This document shows, in pieces, positions 39,374 to 46,667 of a stretch of DNA of 64,000 nt. How positions within the stretch are numbered: position 1 is the stretch's first letter; the number at the start of each line of letters is the position of its first letter. The DNA lies in the NCBI RefSeq assembly GCF_039534165.1, contig NZ_BAAAUX010000001.1, forward strand, positions 124,001 to 188,000, read 5' to 3'. This stretch comes from Saccharopolyspora_D taberi. Lineage in GTDB: Bacteria; Actinomycetota; Actinomycetes; Mycobacteriales; Pseudonocardiaceae. The notes under the pieces are model-generated. The model searched no databases and was not told where the DNA came from. It saw only the letters and a program-made list of their open reading frames with translations. A program made the translations under genes and the position numbers.

Positions 39374-39922
39374 TCAACCCATCGTGATCTCGTAGCGGAG
39401 GCGCCGACCGACCGGGTTCATGACCATGTGAGCCGACTCGAATGGAGTGCCATCCGCGGTGTAGGAGGTGCGGTCCAGCACGAGGACAAAGGCGCCGGGA
39501 GGAAGCTGGAGCGCGTCTGCCTCATCAGGCGTTGCTGGGCGTGCGGTGACGTCCTCGACAGCCTTGGCTGCGGTGAACCCGCGTTCGGCAAGGAGTGCCA
39601 CCGCGCCGCCAGGGATCTTCCGGTGCTCGGCGAGCGCAGTGCCGCCAGCTACCGGCGTCGGGTAGTAGGAGTCGGTCAGCTCGACCGGGGTGTTGTTGAG
39701 CAGCATCGTCCGACGCCGCACGACGGCCAGTTCTCCCTCTGCAAGCCCGAGCGCCTCCGTCACTTCGAGGGGAGGGGCAAGCTCGGCGACCTCTCGAAGC
39801 ACCTGCGTACCGGACTGGCCGTGCTTCGAAGCTTCGCCGGCCCACGTGTCTCCGTGGGCACCGCTGCGTGGAGTGAGGTACTGCGTGGACGCCTCCACCC
39901 AGCCTCCGAGCTGCTCAGACAC
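39374..39922 (-). CDS. UTRA-only protein lacking a DNA-binding domain, 182 aa
   Basis: GTG 39922 with AAGGGGGAGA upstream. The body (APPLEVTEALGLAEGELAVVRRRTMLLNNTPVELTDSYYPTPVAGGTALAEHRKIPGGAVALLAERG...) parallels the UTRA half of the adjacent GntR protein, but there is no winged helix. It may act as a ligand-sensing heterodimer partner or antirepressor of the GntR regulator. Confidence 0.75.
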   Translation of the reverse strand: MSEQLGGWVEASTQYLTPRSGAHGDTWAGEASKHGQSGTQVLREVAELAPPLEVTEALGLAEGELAVVRRRTMLLNNTPVELTDSYYPTPVAGGTALAEHRKIPGGAVALLAERGFTAAKAVEDVTARPATPDEADALQLPPGAFVLVLDRTSYTADGTPFESAHMVMNPVGRRLRYEITMG

Positions 39923-39938
39923 GGTCTCCCCCTTCTCA

Positions 39939-39967
39939 GCCTTATCGCCATAGCGGTACAGCGACAA
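39939..39967 (-). promoter_or_regulatory. Promoter of the UTRA/GntR operon
   Basis: Minus strand TTGTCG (39967-39962), a 17-bp spacer, TAAGGC (39944-39939), about 17 bp before the GTG. It resembles the transfer-operon promoter at 38577. Confidence 0.65.
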
Positions 39968-40108
39968 GGATCGCATATCTGTGTGAGGGGGCCACCGGTT
40001 CCCGCTGGTCACGGGCTGTATGCCAGGCCGTTGCAACACGTCACCCCGCACGCCCCGGTGTCGCACGACCAGGAGACCCAATGGATCGGGATTGATCTAG
40101 GAGAGAGC

Positions 40109-40807
40109 GTGACCGCAAACGAACGAGTCCCGGCCGCTGGTACCGGCCGGGACTCAAAAGAACGTGACAAGCGCGATGGTAGCAGGCCACTCCGGTACCG
40201 ATGGTGGGACGCGATCATGGCTGATGACGAGCTCACCACCACAGACGTGGCTATAGCCATGGTGCTGTCTGCCCACGGGCGCATTGACGGAACCAACATC
40301 TTCCCGTCGAAGGAGACGCTTGCGCGTGAGTGCAAGACCTCGGAACGCACCGTGTACCGGTCGCTGAAGCAACTGGCAGACCGCGGCTACATCCTGGATG
40401 TCTCCGAGGTCCCGAGAGGGCAACGAGGGGCGAAAGGGCTGTGCACGGTTTACCGGCTGACGTTGCCAGCCGAGGCGTCGGTTCACCCGATAGCACCTGA
40501 CACCGATGGCAAAGCGCCTGCCACTGGTGGCGATACCCACCTGACGCCCGTGGCAGACCAACAGACCATGGGTAATAGACCAACCTCAGAACATTCCGAT
40601 GTCTCTGCATCGGGCTCAACGCTGCGCGTGGAGCCTGCGCCCGACCTCGATGACTGGGACTACGAGGACGACCTCGAACGCATCGAGCACGCCGTGCACG
40701 GCTTCGAGGGCTGCGACGAGAGGACCGCGCTTGGGATGCTCTCCAACGGCGTGCACCCGAAGGCCGTCATCAACAAGATCCTGGCTGGCAGACGTGCAGC
40801 AGCGTGA
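40109..40807 (+). CDS. HTH replication-type protein, 232 aa
   Basis: GTG 40109 has GGAGAGAG upstream; the frame continues open far upstream but as antisense. RYRWWDAIMADDELTTTDVAIAMVLSAHGRIDGTNIFPSKETLARECKTSERTVYRSLKQLADRGYI is the winged-helix replication/regulatory domain found in actinomycete phage and plasmid proteins. A disordered middle and an acidic C-terminal domain follow. An 11-bp inverted repeat (GAGTCCCGGCC, 40125-40155) lies in its first codons and may control expression. It may be a plasmid-type initiator. Confidence 0.7.
   Translation: MTANERVPAAGTGRDSKERDKRDGSRPLRYRWWDAIMADDELTTTDVAIAMVLSAHGRIDGTNIFPSKETLARECKTSERTVYRSLKQLADRGYILDVSEVPRGQRGAKGLCTVYRLTLPAEASVHPIAPDTDGKAPATGGDTHLTPVADQQTMGNRPTSEHSDVSASGSTLRVEPAPDLDDWDYEDDLERIEHAVHGFEGCDERTALGMLSNGVHPKAVINKILAGRRAAA
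40125..40155. repeat. Inverted repeat at the start of the HTH gene
   Basis: GAGTCCCGGCC / GGCCGGGACTC, 11-bp perfect arms with a 9-base loop. It lies within the first 16 codons of the HTH gene if GTG 40109 is the start, or in its leader if ATG 40217 is used. An mRNA hairpin or an operator. Confidence 0.6.
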
Positions 40808-40868
40808 ATCCCCGAAACCCCCGCAGGGCAGCTTGCGGGTCAACCTCAATGAAGAATGGAGAACAGGC

Positions 40869-41024
40869 ATGTCCAACATTGATCAGGTAGCCACGACATG
40901 GAACAAGCATCTGAGCACCGGCGACAGCGCCCTACCGCAGAAGGAACTCGTCGAACGTCGCAACGTTGACGGCGGCGTAACGTACACAGTCGTCACGCCC
41001 CAACCCAACAAGATCAGGGCGTGA
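40869..41024 (+). CDS. Small protein, 51 aa
   Basis: ATG 40869 with GGAGAACAGGC upstream, 61 bp after the HTH gene. MSNIDQVATTWNKHLSTGDSALPQKELVERRNVDGGVTYTVV. Function unknown. Confidence 0.5.
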   Translation: MSNIDQVATTWNKHLSTGDSALPQKELVERRNVDGGVTYTVVTPQPNKIRA

Positions 41025-41033
41025 CGCCTCAGC

Positions 41034-41891
41034 TCAGCGCGTCAATGGGACGCCGATCGACACAGCTTCGGGATCGTTGAATGCCGGAGTGAGGTCGCTA
41101 AGAAGCGTGGGCAGCGTCTTTGTGGTCATTGCCACGGCGACATAAGAGCTTCGCGCTATCTTGCGGCGAGTTTCCTCCTCCACGCTAAGCGACCAGGAAC
41201 GAGAGACGGGAACCGTGTGACCCGGAAGGTCAGCGACGACCTTTACGGTCATACGGTTCCCGTCGAGCTGAGCTTCTACAGTGTCGGTCATGCCAGGGAA
41301 CGTGCCTGTTGAGGCTTTGAACCCGAGGTCGATGAACATATCGAGGGTCGCATTGCGCCACCTCCCGAACGCGCCCTTCTGGACTAGCAGCTGTTCACAC
41401 GAAGGGTTGATCACGATTAGCGCGAGTTCATCGCCGGGGTCTCCGACCACGGTGACCGCGGTAGACGTCGTCGCCGCCCAGAGGTCGACCCCTTCCTCTG
41501 GGGTCGTCGAGGAAACACGACACTCAGCGTGATGCAGGCTCAGGAGTACCTTGTCGCGCCCGGAGAGCTCATCAGCGCTTATGTCTGCGGACTCGACGAG
41601 CGGTGCACGGCAGGTCTGGCAGGCAAGCGGGAAGAGGTTCGTCGCCCACCTGTTCAAGCACCGTTGCCCAACGAGGTCAACGACCTGCTCGGAGGCGTTC
41701 AACGAGCAGTCCTGCAACTTCTTGCCGTGCGCCTCGATACGGACGAGCTGCTGGTCTTGTTCATTCCACATGGCGCCCATGCTTCCGTGGTCGATTCTGT
41801 GCTTGGTAGCGGCCGAATGGGGAGCCACACGGACGAGTGGCGGACCGAAGCGTTGTAGCAGCACTGCGGGATGATCCAGACTGGCGCCCAT
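41034..41891 (-). CDS. Hypothetical protein with a zinc motif, 285 aa
   Basis: ATG 41891 (or 41900). LFPLACQTCRAPL with later HHAEC gives a possible zinc site; the C-terminal half is beta-rich. Its start codon shares bases with the divergent HTH gene (CATG), so both genes are transcribed from overlapping starts. Not recognised. Confidence 0.6.
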   Translation of the reverse strand: MGASLDHPAVLLQRFGPPLVRVAPHSAATKHRIDHGSMGAMWNEQDQQLVRIEAHGKKLQDCSLNASEQVVDLVGQRCLNRWATNLFPLACQTCRAPLVESADISADELSGRDKVLLSLHHAECRVSSTTPEEGVDLWAATTSTAVTVVGDPGDELALIVINPSCEQLLVQKGAFGRWRNATLDMFIDLGFKASTGTFPGMTDTVEAQLDGNRMTVKVVADLPGHTVPVSRSWSLSVEEETRRKIARSSYVAVAMTTKTLPTLLSDLTPAFNDPEAVSIGVPLTR

Positions 41892-42321
41892 GACGACCAC
41901 TGACGCCTCCGGAAGCGAGCCCTACCCGCTCGGTGACCTGCTGATCGCCGCCCGAAAGCGTCGACATTTGAGCATCGCAGGTTCAGCCGAGCGCGCCGGC
42001 GTCAGCAAGGGTCAGTGGCACAACATCGAGCGCGGCCGCCGCAGCGACGGCAGGCCATACCACCCGGCTCCCCACATGGTCGTGAAAGCAGCTCGTGCTG
42101 TGCACGCGGACCCTCGGGAGGCGCTGGAGGCGGCTGGCTACGACCCGGCGATCGACGCGCCGGACCTGGAGCCGACGGCGAGCATCACGGGGCCAGAGAT
42201 CGCGGCAAAAGTTGCTCGGCTGACGCCCGCTCAACAGGCTGCGGTCTTGGCGACGATCGACGCGATGTTGGATCCGGACCGGGAGCCGCCGAAGCGTGAA
42301 CCGCTGGATGCCGATCAGTGA
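41890..42321 (+). CDS. XRE-family HTH regulator, 143 aa
   Basis: LGDLLIAARKRRHLSIAGSAERAGVSKGQWHNIERGRRSDGRPYHPAPHMVVKAARAVHADPREALEAAGYDP is an XRE/HTH_3 domain; the C-terminus is helical. It starts within CATG shared with the divergent gene. A probable regulator of the transfer module or of its neighbour. Confidence 0.75.
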   Translation: MTTTDASGSEPYPLGDLLIAARKRRHLSIAGSAERAGVSKGQWHNIERGRRSDGRPYHPAPHMVVKAARAVHADPREALEAAGYDPAIDAPDLEPTASITGPEIAAKVARLTPAQQAAVLATIDAMLDPDREPPKREPLDADQ

Positions 42322-42492
42322 CGTCGTCAGCGATGCCCCGTAGATGCCCCCAGTTTGGCCGCTGATCGCCTATCGGGCCGTAGGGGTACATGGACTGCGG
42401 ATCGAGCATTGTCGAGCATCCTGGGCGATCTCAGGCCCTTTCCTGTTCATGGCGCCAACTTTGCTCCGAACGGGGCTTCTGGGGTCGTGGCT

Positions 42493-42628
42493 CGCGTGCG
42501 CGCACGCGAAGACCCCCTCCACTCCTTCTCCACTGCTCCATCTCCCCTCCTCTCCCCTCCCCTCCGCCAGTGAAGGCTCACTGCGCACTCACTGAGCATT
42601 CAGTGAGCCTTCAGTGAATGCTCAGTGA
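42493..42628 (-). repeat. Origin-like element B: inverted second copy of the iteron module
   Basis: Six 7-mers of TCACTGA/TCAGTGA type start at 42567, 42578, 42589, 42600, 42611 and 42622, all exactly 11 bp apart. They are preceded by a pyrimidine-rich tract (about 42511-42566) and by CGCGTGC-GC-GCACGCG (42493-42508). Read on the minus strand, the order is iterons, purine tract, hairpin, as in element A at 19369-19488. No gene spans it, so conservation acts on DNA. A probable replication origin of the plasmid-like module or a second phage origin. Confidence 0.8.
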
Positions 42629-42680
42629 TGCTGCTCTGACCTGCGACTATGTTGTTCAGCTCTCGACGAAGACAGCAAAA

Positions 42681-42706
42681 CGCCCCGACCATCAGTGGTC
42701 GGGGCG
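42681..42706 (-). terminator. Terminator at right edge of the transfer module
   Basis: CGCCCCGACC / GGTCGGGGCG with loop ATCAGT, followed on the minus strand by TTTT. It ends the small minus gene at 42720. Its arms match the core of the terminator at 30071. Confidence 0.85.
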
Positions 42707-42719
42707 CTCCATGCGTCGG

Positions 42720-42938
42720 CTATAGCTCCACATGCACCTGCACGTAGCCCTCCTGCAGGATGAACGAGGCCCGCTCCATCGCGTGCCCGTTCGTCTCCTC
42801 GCCGGCGTCCCAGCGGTCCGCCGCGGTGCGGAGCCATTCCGCGGTGACGCCGTGGTTGGTCGGCGTGTTCTCGGTCGGCGAGTCGAGCCGGTCGGCTGCC
42901 CGTCGGATGAAGTCGGGAACGCTCTCGGGGAAGGCCAT
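42720..42938 (-). CDS. Small phage protein, 72 aa
   Basis: ATG 42938. Helical (VPDFIRRAADRLDSPTENTPTNHGVTAEWLRTAADRWD) with a beta end. It is followed by a strong terminator. Function unknown. Confidence 0.55.
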   Translation of the reverse strand: MAFPESVPDFIRRAADRLDSPTENTPTNHGVTAEWLRTAADRWDAGEETNGHAMERASFILQEGYVQVHVEL

Positions 42939-43090
42939 GGGTGCCCTTCGGTTCGTGCAGCGCCCCAGGGTGGCCGCTGCTGACGATCAGGTATCGAGAC
43001 TGGTGGCGTGCTCGCTACAGGCGATGCGGCTGGTTGTCCCCACCCGATTGCTACCTTCCGAACGAGTGAGCTGATCACGAGGGGGTAGCG

Positions 43091-43894
43091 GTGAGTACCT
43101 GCATCACGAACTGTGGTCGTCCGGTCGAGGACGCGTTGCTCTGCTCGGGGTGTTGGGGCGAGGTTGAGCAGGCGCTCCGGTCGGTGTCGTGGCTCGCGGA
43201 CGAGCTCGAGGTGACCATCACGAAGCAAGCCCGCACCGGTCGCGGTATCGGCATCGCCACGCGGGCGAGTGAGACTCCGATCCTGTTCAATGCCGAGGCC
43301 AGGGACCGCAAGGACGAGCTGCGGTGCACGCTCGTCGGATGGGTGCGGGTGCTGTGGGAGCACTACGGCACTGGTCGGTTCGATGCTGAGGACACGCTCG
43401 AAGGCTTGGCGTCGTGGCTGCTGCGCCACCCGTCCTGGTGCCGCATGCATCCCGCGGCTGACGAACTGTGGGACGAGCTTCGTGACTCCATCCGCCGCGC
43501 CGTGGCGATCGTCGACCTCGCTCCGGGCCGTATCTACCTCGCTCCGTGCACCGCTGACCTCGAGGACGGCGAGATGTGCCGGGAGGAGCTGTACGGGCGC
43601 GAGAACCGCTCCACAGCCCGCTGCAGGGCATGCGGAACCGAGTGGGACGTCAACGCCCGCCGGCAGTGGATGCTGGCTCGTGTGCATCACGAGCATGCGA
43701 ACTCGGTGCAGCTGTCGGGCCTGCTGGCCGCACTCGGGGTCGAGGCCGCGCCGAGCACGATCCGCACCTACGTGCAGCAGGGGAGGCTGAAGGTGCGGTC
43801 GCGGGACCAGCGAGGTAAGCCGCAGTACCGGGTGGGGGACCTGTTGGAGATCCTGTTCCCGACCGATCACGATCTGACGAAAACCGCCGCCTAG
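43091..43894 (+). CDS. Phage protein with zinc sites and C-terminal HTH, 267 aa
   Basis: GTG 43091 with GAGGGGG upstream. The N-terminal CITNCGRPVEDALLCSGC is a zinc ribbon; a second Cys set is C..EDGEMC..........CRACGTEW. The C-terminus (LSGLLAALGVEAAPSTIRTYVQQGRLKVRSRDQRGKPQYRVGDLLEIL) is a MerR/HTH_17-like DNA-binding domain. It resembles actinophage proteins located before terminase genes; a role in late transcription or packaging control is possible. Confidence 0.7.
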   Translation: MSTCITNCGRPVEDALLCSGCWGEVEQALRSVSWLADELEVTITKQARTGRGIGIATRASETPILFNAEARDRKDELRCTLVGWVRVLWEHYGTGRFDAEDTLEGLASWLLRHPSWCRMHPAADELWDELRDSIRRAVAIVDLAPGRIYLAPCTADLEDGEMCREELYGRENRSTARCRACGTEWDVNARRQWMLARVHHEHANSVQLSGLLAALGVEAAPSTIRTYVQQGRLKVRSRDQRGKPQYRVGDLLEILFPTDHDLTKTAA

Positions 43895-43915
43895 CGGTTG
43901 TGATCAGCGACCCTC

Positions 43916-43961
43916 TTGCGCTAACGCGATCTCGACAGTAGATTGGTGTTAGATCGAGATC
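43916..43961 (+). promoter_or_regulatory. Promoter overlapping an inverted repeat
   Basis: TTGCGC (43916-43921), a 17-bp spacer, TAGATT (43939-43944). GATCTCGA (43928-43935) and TCGAGATC (43954-43961) form an 8-bp inverted repeat straddling the -10 and start region, a probable operator. It is 160-180 bp upstream of the gene at 44125. Confidence 0.65.
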
Positions 43962-44124
43962 AGTAGGTCTCAGAGGAGCCCTCAGCAGCCTTCAGTGGCG
44001 CGGGGGCTCCTCGCATTTCCACTCCGTCACGGCTGTACGCCACGAGGTGCATCCTCGCCGACGTCGGAGAGCTGGCGGACTTAGTCGCGGTCGGCAAAAC
44101 CCTCTCCCTGGCCCAGGAGGATCC

Positions 44125-44541
44125 ATGCAATTCGAAGAGCTGCCGATCGCCCTCGAACAGATCAACCCGTCCAGCATGGCCGCCCATCTCGACCCCACTC
44201 GCCCCTACGACGGGCAACCACAGACCGCCTACGGCGAGCGTGGCCGGACGGAGATCAGGGGCATCACCTTCCGCGACCTCCGAGACGCGTTCATTCGTGC
44301 CTGCTTCGAGTCGTCCGGGTTGCCGATCGAGCAATGGCCGGGTTCAGTCTATGACCTGCCGTGGAGCGACATGGACATCATCGCGGTCGCGCAGAACATG
44401 GCCAACAACGTCGAGAAGGCGATGGGCATCTATCCGAACGTGCCGCGACTCCTGCCAGCAGACCCGACTGAGCCGCACTGGTGCGGTTCGAACCGCGGCG
44501 TGGACACGTGGACGAGCCACAGCGGCCCTTGCCCCGACTGA
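44125..44541 (+). CDS. Phage hypothetical protein, 138 aa
   Basis: ATG 44125 with AGGAGG 5 bases upstream. Contains FRDLRDAFIRACFESSG, DMDIIAVAQNMANNVEKAMGIYPNVPRL; a Cys-containing tail. Transcribed from the regulated promoter at 43916. Function unknown. Confidence 0.65.
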   Translation: MQFEELPIALEQINPSSMAAHLDPTRPYDGQPQTAYGERGRTEIRGITFRDLRDAFIRACFESSGLPIEQWPGSVYDLPWSDMDIIAVAQNMANNVEKAMGIYPNVPRLLPADPTEPHWCGSNRGVDTWTSHSGPCPD

Positions 44542-44606
44542 CTTGACTGCTCCGACCGCTTGGGCTGTGCGTCTCGGAGTGCCGACAGGGGACCCGCGAC
44601 CGACAC

Positions 44607-44765
44607 CTACTCCTCAAGAAGGGCCCGCCGATACCGGGCCAACGCTTCCCCGAGGTTCGCGTCCGCTGCCTGCTGGTCCGTCTCGTCCGACTCGGCGTCG
44701 TAGTGCGCCGCTGATCCACCCGCCGCGGCCACCACCTGCAGCCGAGCCTGCTCCGACTCATCCAT
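44607..44765 (-). CDS. Small acidic protein, 52 aa
   Basis: ATG 44765. Acidic, Ala-rich (MDESEQARLQVVAAAGG, ESDETDQQAADANLGEALARYRRALLEE). Support is only the codon bias. Function unknown. Confidence 0.4.
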   Translation of the reverse strand: MDESEQARLQVVAAAGGSAAHYDAESDETDQQAADANLGEALARYRRALLEE

Positions 44766-44814
44766 GAGCGCATCGTCTCGGGCACCAGGGCGACACGATC
44801 GAGACGGGGTGACC

Positions 44815-44961
44815 ATGCCCAACCTCGCCGACGTTCCGCACGAGCAGATCGCCTACCGGATCACCGTCGCCCGCACCGCACAGCTCGCGCTCCGAGCTAC
44901 CGAGGAACTCGGGCACGCCATCGACGCACTGCTCGACGAACTGGCTAGGAGGCTGCAGTGA
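44815..44961 (+). CDS. Small phage protein, 48 aa
   Basis: ATG 44815 (GTG 44809 possible). Helical; GTGA-coupled to the next gene. Function unknown. Confidence 0.5.
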   Translation: MPNLADVPHEQIAYRITVARTAQLALRATEELGHAIDALLDELARRLQ

Positions 44962-45161
44962 ACGTCGTCGACGCCAACCTTCCCGATGGCGCCATCGTCA
45001 TCGGCTACGTCGCAAGCATCAAGTACATCGACCCCGAAGACGGCGAAGTCACCCTCATGAACACCCGTAGTGCAGACCTCTCGCGGTGGGAAGCGGTCGG
45101 CATGCTCATCTCCGCATCCGACGACTTCCGCGCACGCATGCAGGAAGTCGAAGACGAGTAG
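44958..45161 (+). CDS. Small phage protein, 67 aa
   Basis: GTG 44958 overlaps the previous stop. DANLPDGAIVIGYVASIKYIDPEDGEVTLMNTRSADLSRWEAVGML suggests a small beta domain. Similar proteins sit before terminases in actinophages; function unknown. Confidence 0.55.
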   Translation: MNVVDANLPDGAIVIGYVASIKYIDPEDGEVTLMNTRSADLSRWEAVGMLISASDDFRARMQEVEDE

Positions 45162-45180
45162 GTGACGCGGGACGGCATGC

Positions 45181-45588
45181 TTAGCGCATTGCGGTCAGCA
45201 GGTTCTCAGTGAAGACCGTGGCGTCCCTCGAGTACGACGAGCACTCCATCGACGGCGTCACGGTGTCGCCCATGCCGCAGCCAGCCTGCAGGTAGTCCGA
45301 GGCGCGCAGGCGGGCAGACGAGGCGGTGTTGTACAGCCTGCCGTCAGGGTCGTGCGGCAGCGTCGGCATCAACCTAGCCATAGCGTCTCGAACCTGAACC
45401 ATGTCGTCGCGGCACGCGGTCATCGCCGCGGACATGTCGAGCCGGGTGCATGCCTGGCGCTGCGAGACGCCGGCGAGAATAGCCCGGTAGTCCAGCAGGT
45501 TCGGAGCTGGCGGGGGAGTCGAGCCACCACTGCACCCGGTCAGGGCTACGACCACAGCGCCCACCATCCAGACCCGCCTGCTGATCAT
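45181..45588 (-). CDS. Putative lipoprotein, 135 aa
   Basis: ATG 45588 with GGGAG upstream. A signal MISRRVWMVGAVVVALTGC with lipobox LTGC at about residue 19, followed by a Cys-containing mature domain (four further Cys). A surface lipoprotein expressed from a prophage often excludes superinfecting phages; that role is inferred from type and position only. Confidence 0.65.
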   Translation of the reverse strand: MISRRVWMVGAVVVALTGCSGGSTPPPAPNLLDYRAILAGVSQRQACTRLDMSAAMTACRDDMVQVRDAMARLMPTLPHDPDGRLYNTASSARLRASDYLQAGCGMGDTVTPSMECSSYSRDATVFTENLLTAMR

Positions 45589-45685
45589 GCGTGCTCCCAC
45601 CATGAAGGCACGACAACGCGTCGCGCTCACCACGACATCGCGGCCACGTCCCAACCGGTTACGTTCTACTCCAGGCAGGTGGGCC

Positions 45686-46027
45686 ATGGCCAGACGCGCA
45701 CCAACTCCGTGCCTCACTCCAGGTTGCAGAGCGCCAGCGGTCAGGTTGTCCCGCTGCGCACGCTGCGCTCCACGACTGGACCGGCAGTACCGGGCCACCA
45801 CCCCCACCAAGCGGGCACGCACCCACGACGTACGTAGACACAGAGCAAGAGCGGTAGCCGAGCACAGGGCCATGCATGGTGACTGGTGCCCTGGCTACGA
45901 ACGGCCAGCACATGCAGCTAGTGATCTAACCGCTGACGATCCAACACCGATCGCATGTGGTGGTGACCCGATGCAGCGCCTCGTAGTGCTGTGCAGGGCA
46001 TGCAACGGGCGCAAGGCGCATCGCTGA
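45686..46027 (+). CDS. HNH endonuclease next to terminase
   Basis: 113 residues from ATG 45686. CLTPGCRAP...CARC forms a zinc knuckle; HGDWCPGY..., DLTADDPTPIACGGDPMQRLVVLCRACNGRK supplies the HNH core (D-H-like turn, N, C-x2-C). HNH proteins beside the terminase are required for packaging in many siphophages. Confidence 0.8.
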   Translation: MARRAPTPCLTPGCRAPAVRLSRCARCAPRLDRQYRATTPTKRARTHDVRRHRARAVAEHRAMHGDWCPGYERPAHAASDLTADDPTPIACGGDPMQRLVVLCRACNGRKAHR

Positions 46028-46043
46028 CGCAGCGAACACGACG

Positions 46044-46076
46044 AACGATCAAGAAACGTGATCAACGATCGTGATT
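46044..46076. repeat. AACGATC repeats upstream of terminase
   Basis: AACGATC at 46044 and 46064 (20-bp pitch) with interspersed GTGAT in the spacer between the HNH and small terminase genes. A candidate packaging (cos/pac) recognition site by position. Confidence 0.4.
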
Positions 46077-46184
46077 AACCCCAGGGGGATACCCCGTCCC
46101 CCGGCCCGTGAGCTGCGACGCCCCGGGCAAGGCTCGCTCTCGCGCTGACGAAACGTCGACCCCGCCGTAACCAGGAGGTGAGGC

Positions 46185-46667
46185 ATGGGAACCACAGGCC
46201 GACCCAAGAAGCCGACCTCACTGAAGGTGCTGCACGGGGACCGCAAGGACCGGATCAACACGCTGGAGCCGAAGCCCGCGTCGCTCGAGGTCGCTCCGCC
46301 TGAGTGGCTTTCGGATGAGGCGGTGGAGGTGTGGCACCGGCTGGCCGCAGATCTGCAGCGCACTGGGGTGCTGACCGCGTGGGATGTCGAGGCGTATGCG
46401 CTGTGGTGCGACGCGGTGGTGCGCCGGCGCCACGCGGTGCTGGAGCTGCAGAAGACCGGCGAGGTGATCGAGCTGCCGGTGTTCAACAAGAACGGCGAGC
46501 AGACCGGCTACCGGCTGGCGAAGTCGCCGTGGACGCTGGTGCTGAACGAGGCCGACGCGCAGTTTCAGAAGTATGCGGCCCGGTTCGGGTTGACGCCGTC
46601 GGACCGGGCTGACCTGAGCATCGGGGAGGCTCGTCGTGACCCGACGGAAGACCTCCTCTCTGGCTGA
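46185..46667 (+). CDS. Terminase small subunit (P27 family)
   Basis: 160 residues with AGGAGG upstream. MGTTGRPKKPTSLKVLHGDRKDR start and the helical body with AKSPWTLVLNEADAQFQKYAARFGLTPSDRADL fit the phage P27-type small subunit. It recognises phage DNA for packaging. Confidence 0.88.
   Translation: MGTTGRPKKPTSLKVLHGDRKDRINTLEPKPASLEVAPPEWLSDEAVEVWHRLAADLQRTGVLTAWDVEAYALWCDAVVRRRHAVLELQKTGEVIELPVFNKNGEQTGYRLAKSPWTLVLNEADAQFQKYAARFGLTPSDRADLSIGEARRDPTEDLLSG

Larger units (their letters stand above)
42322..42719. other. Non-coding region with origin-like element and terminator
   Basis: About 400 bp between the HTH gene and the small minus gene. It holds the iteron module and a terminator. 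The frames that are open here are interrupted or biased by the pyrimidine tract, and no gene is supported. Confidence 0.6.

Noticed and set aside
38579..40108. Upstream 510 codons of an open frame continuing into the HTH gene
   Set aside because: They are antisense to the GntR and UTRA genes, which have clear domains; the HTH gene has its own start at 40109.
30069..42706. Paired hairpins as att sites of an integrated element
   Set aside because: They have terminator structure and each sits right after gene ends; similarity is limited to about 13 bp plus arms.
42692..43870. Minus-strand open frame of 392 codons
   Set aside because: Antisense to the zinc/HTH gene at 43091, whose Cys motifs and codon bias are convincing.
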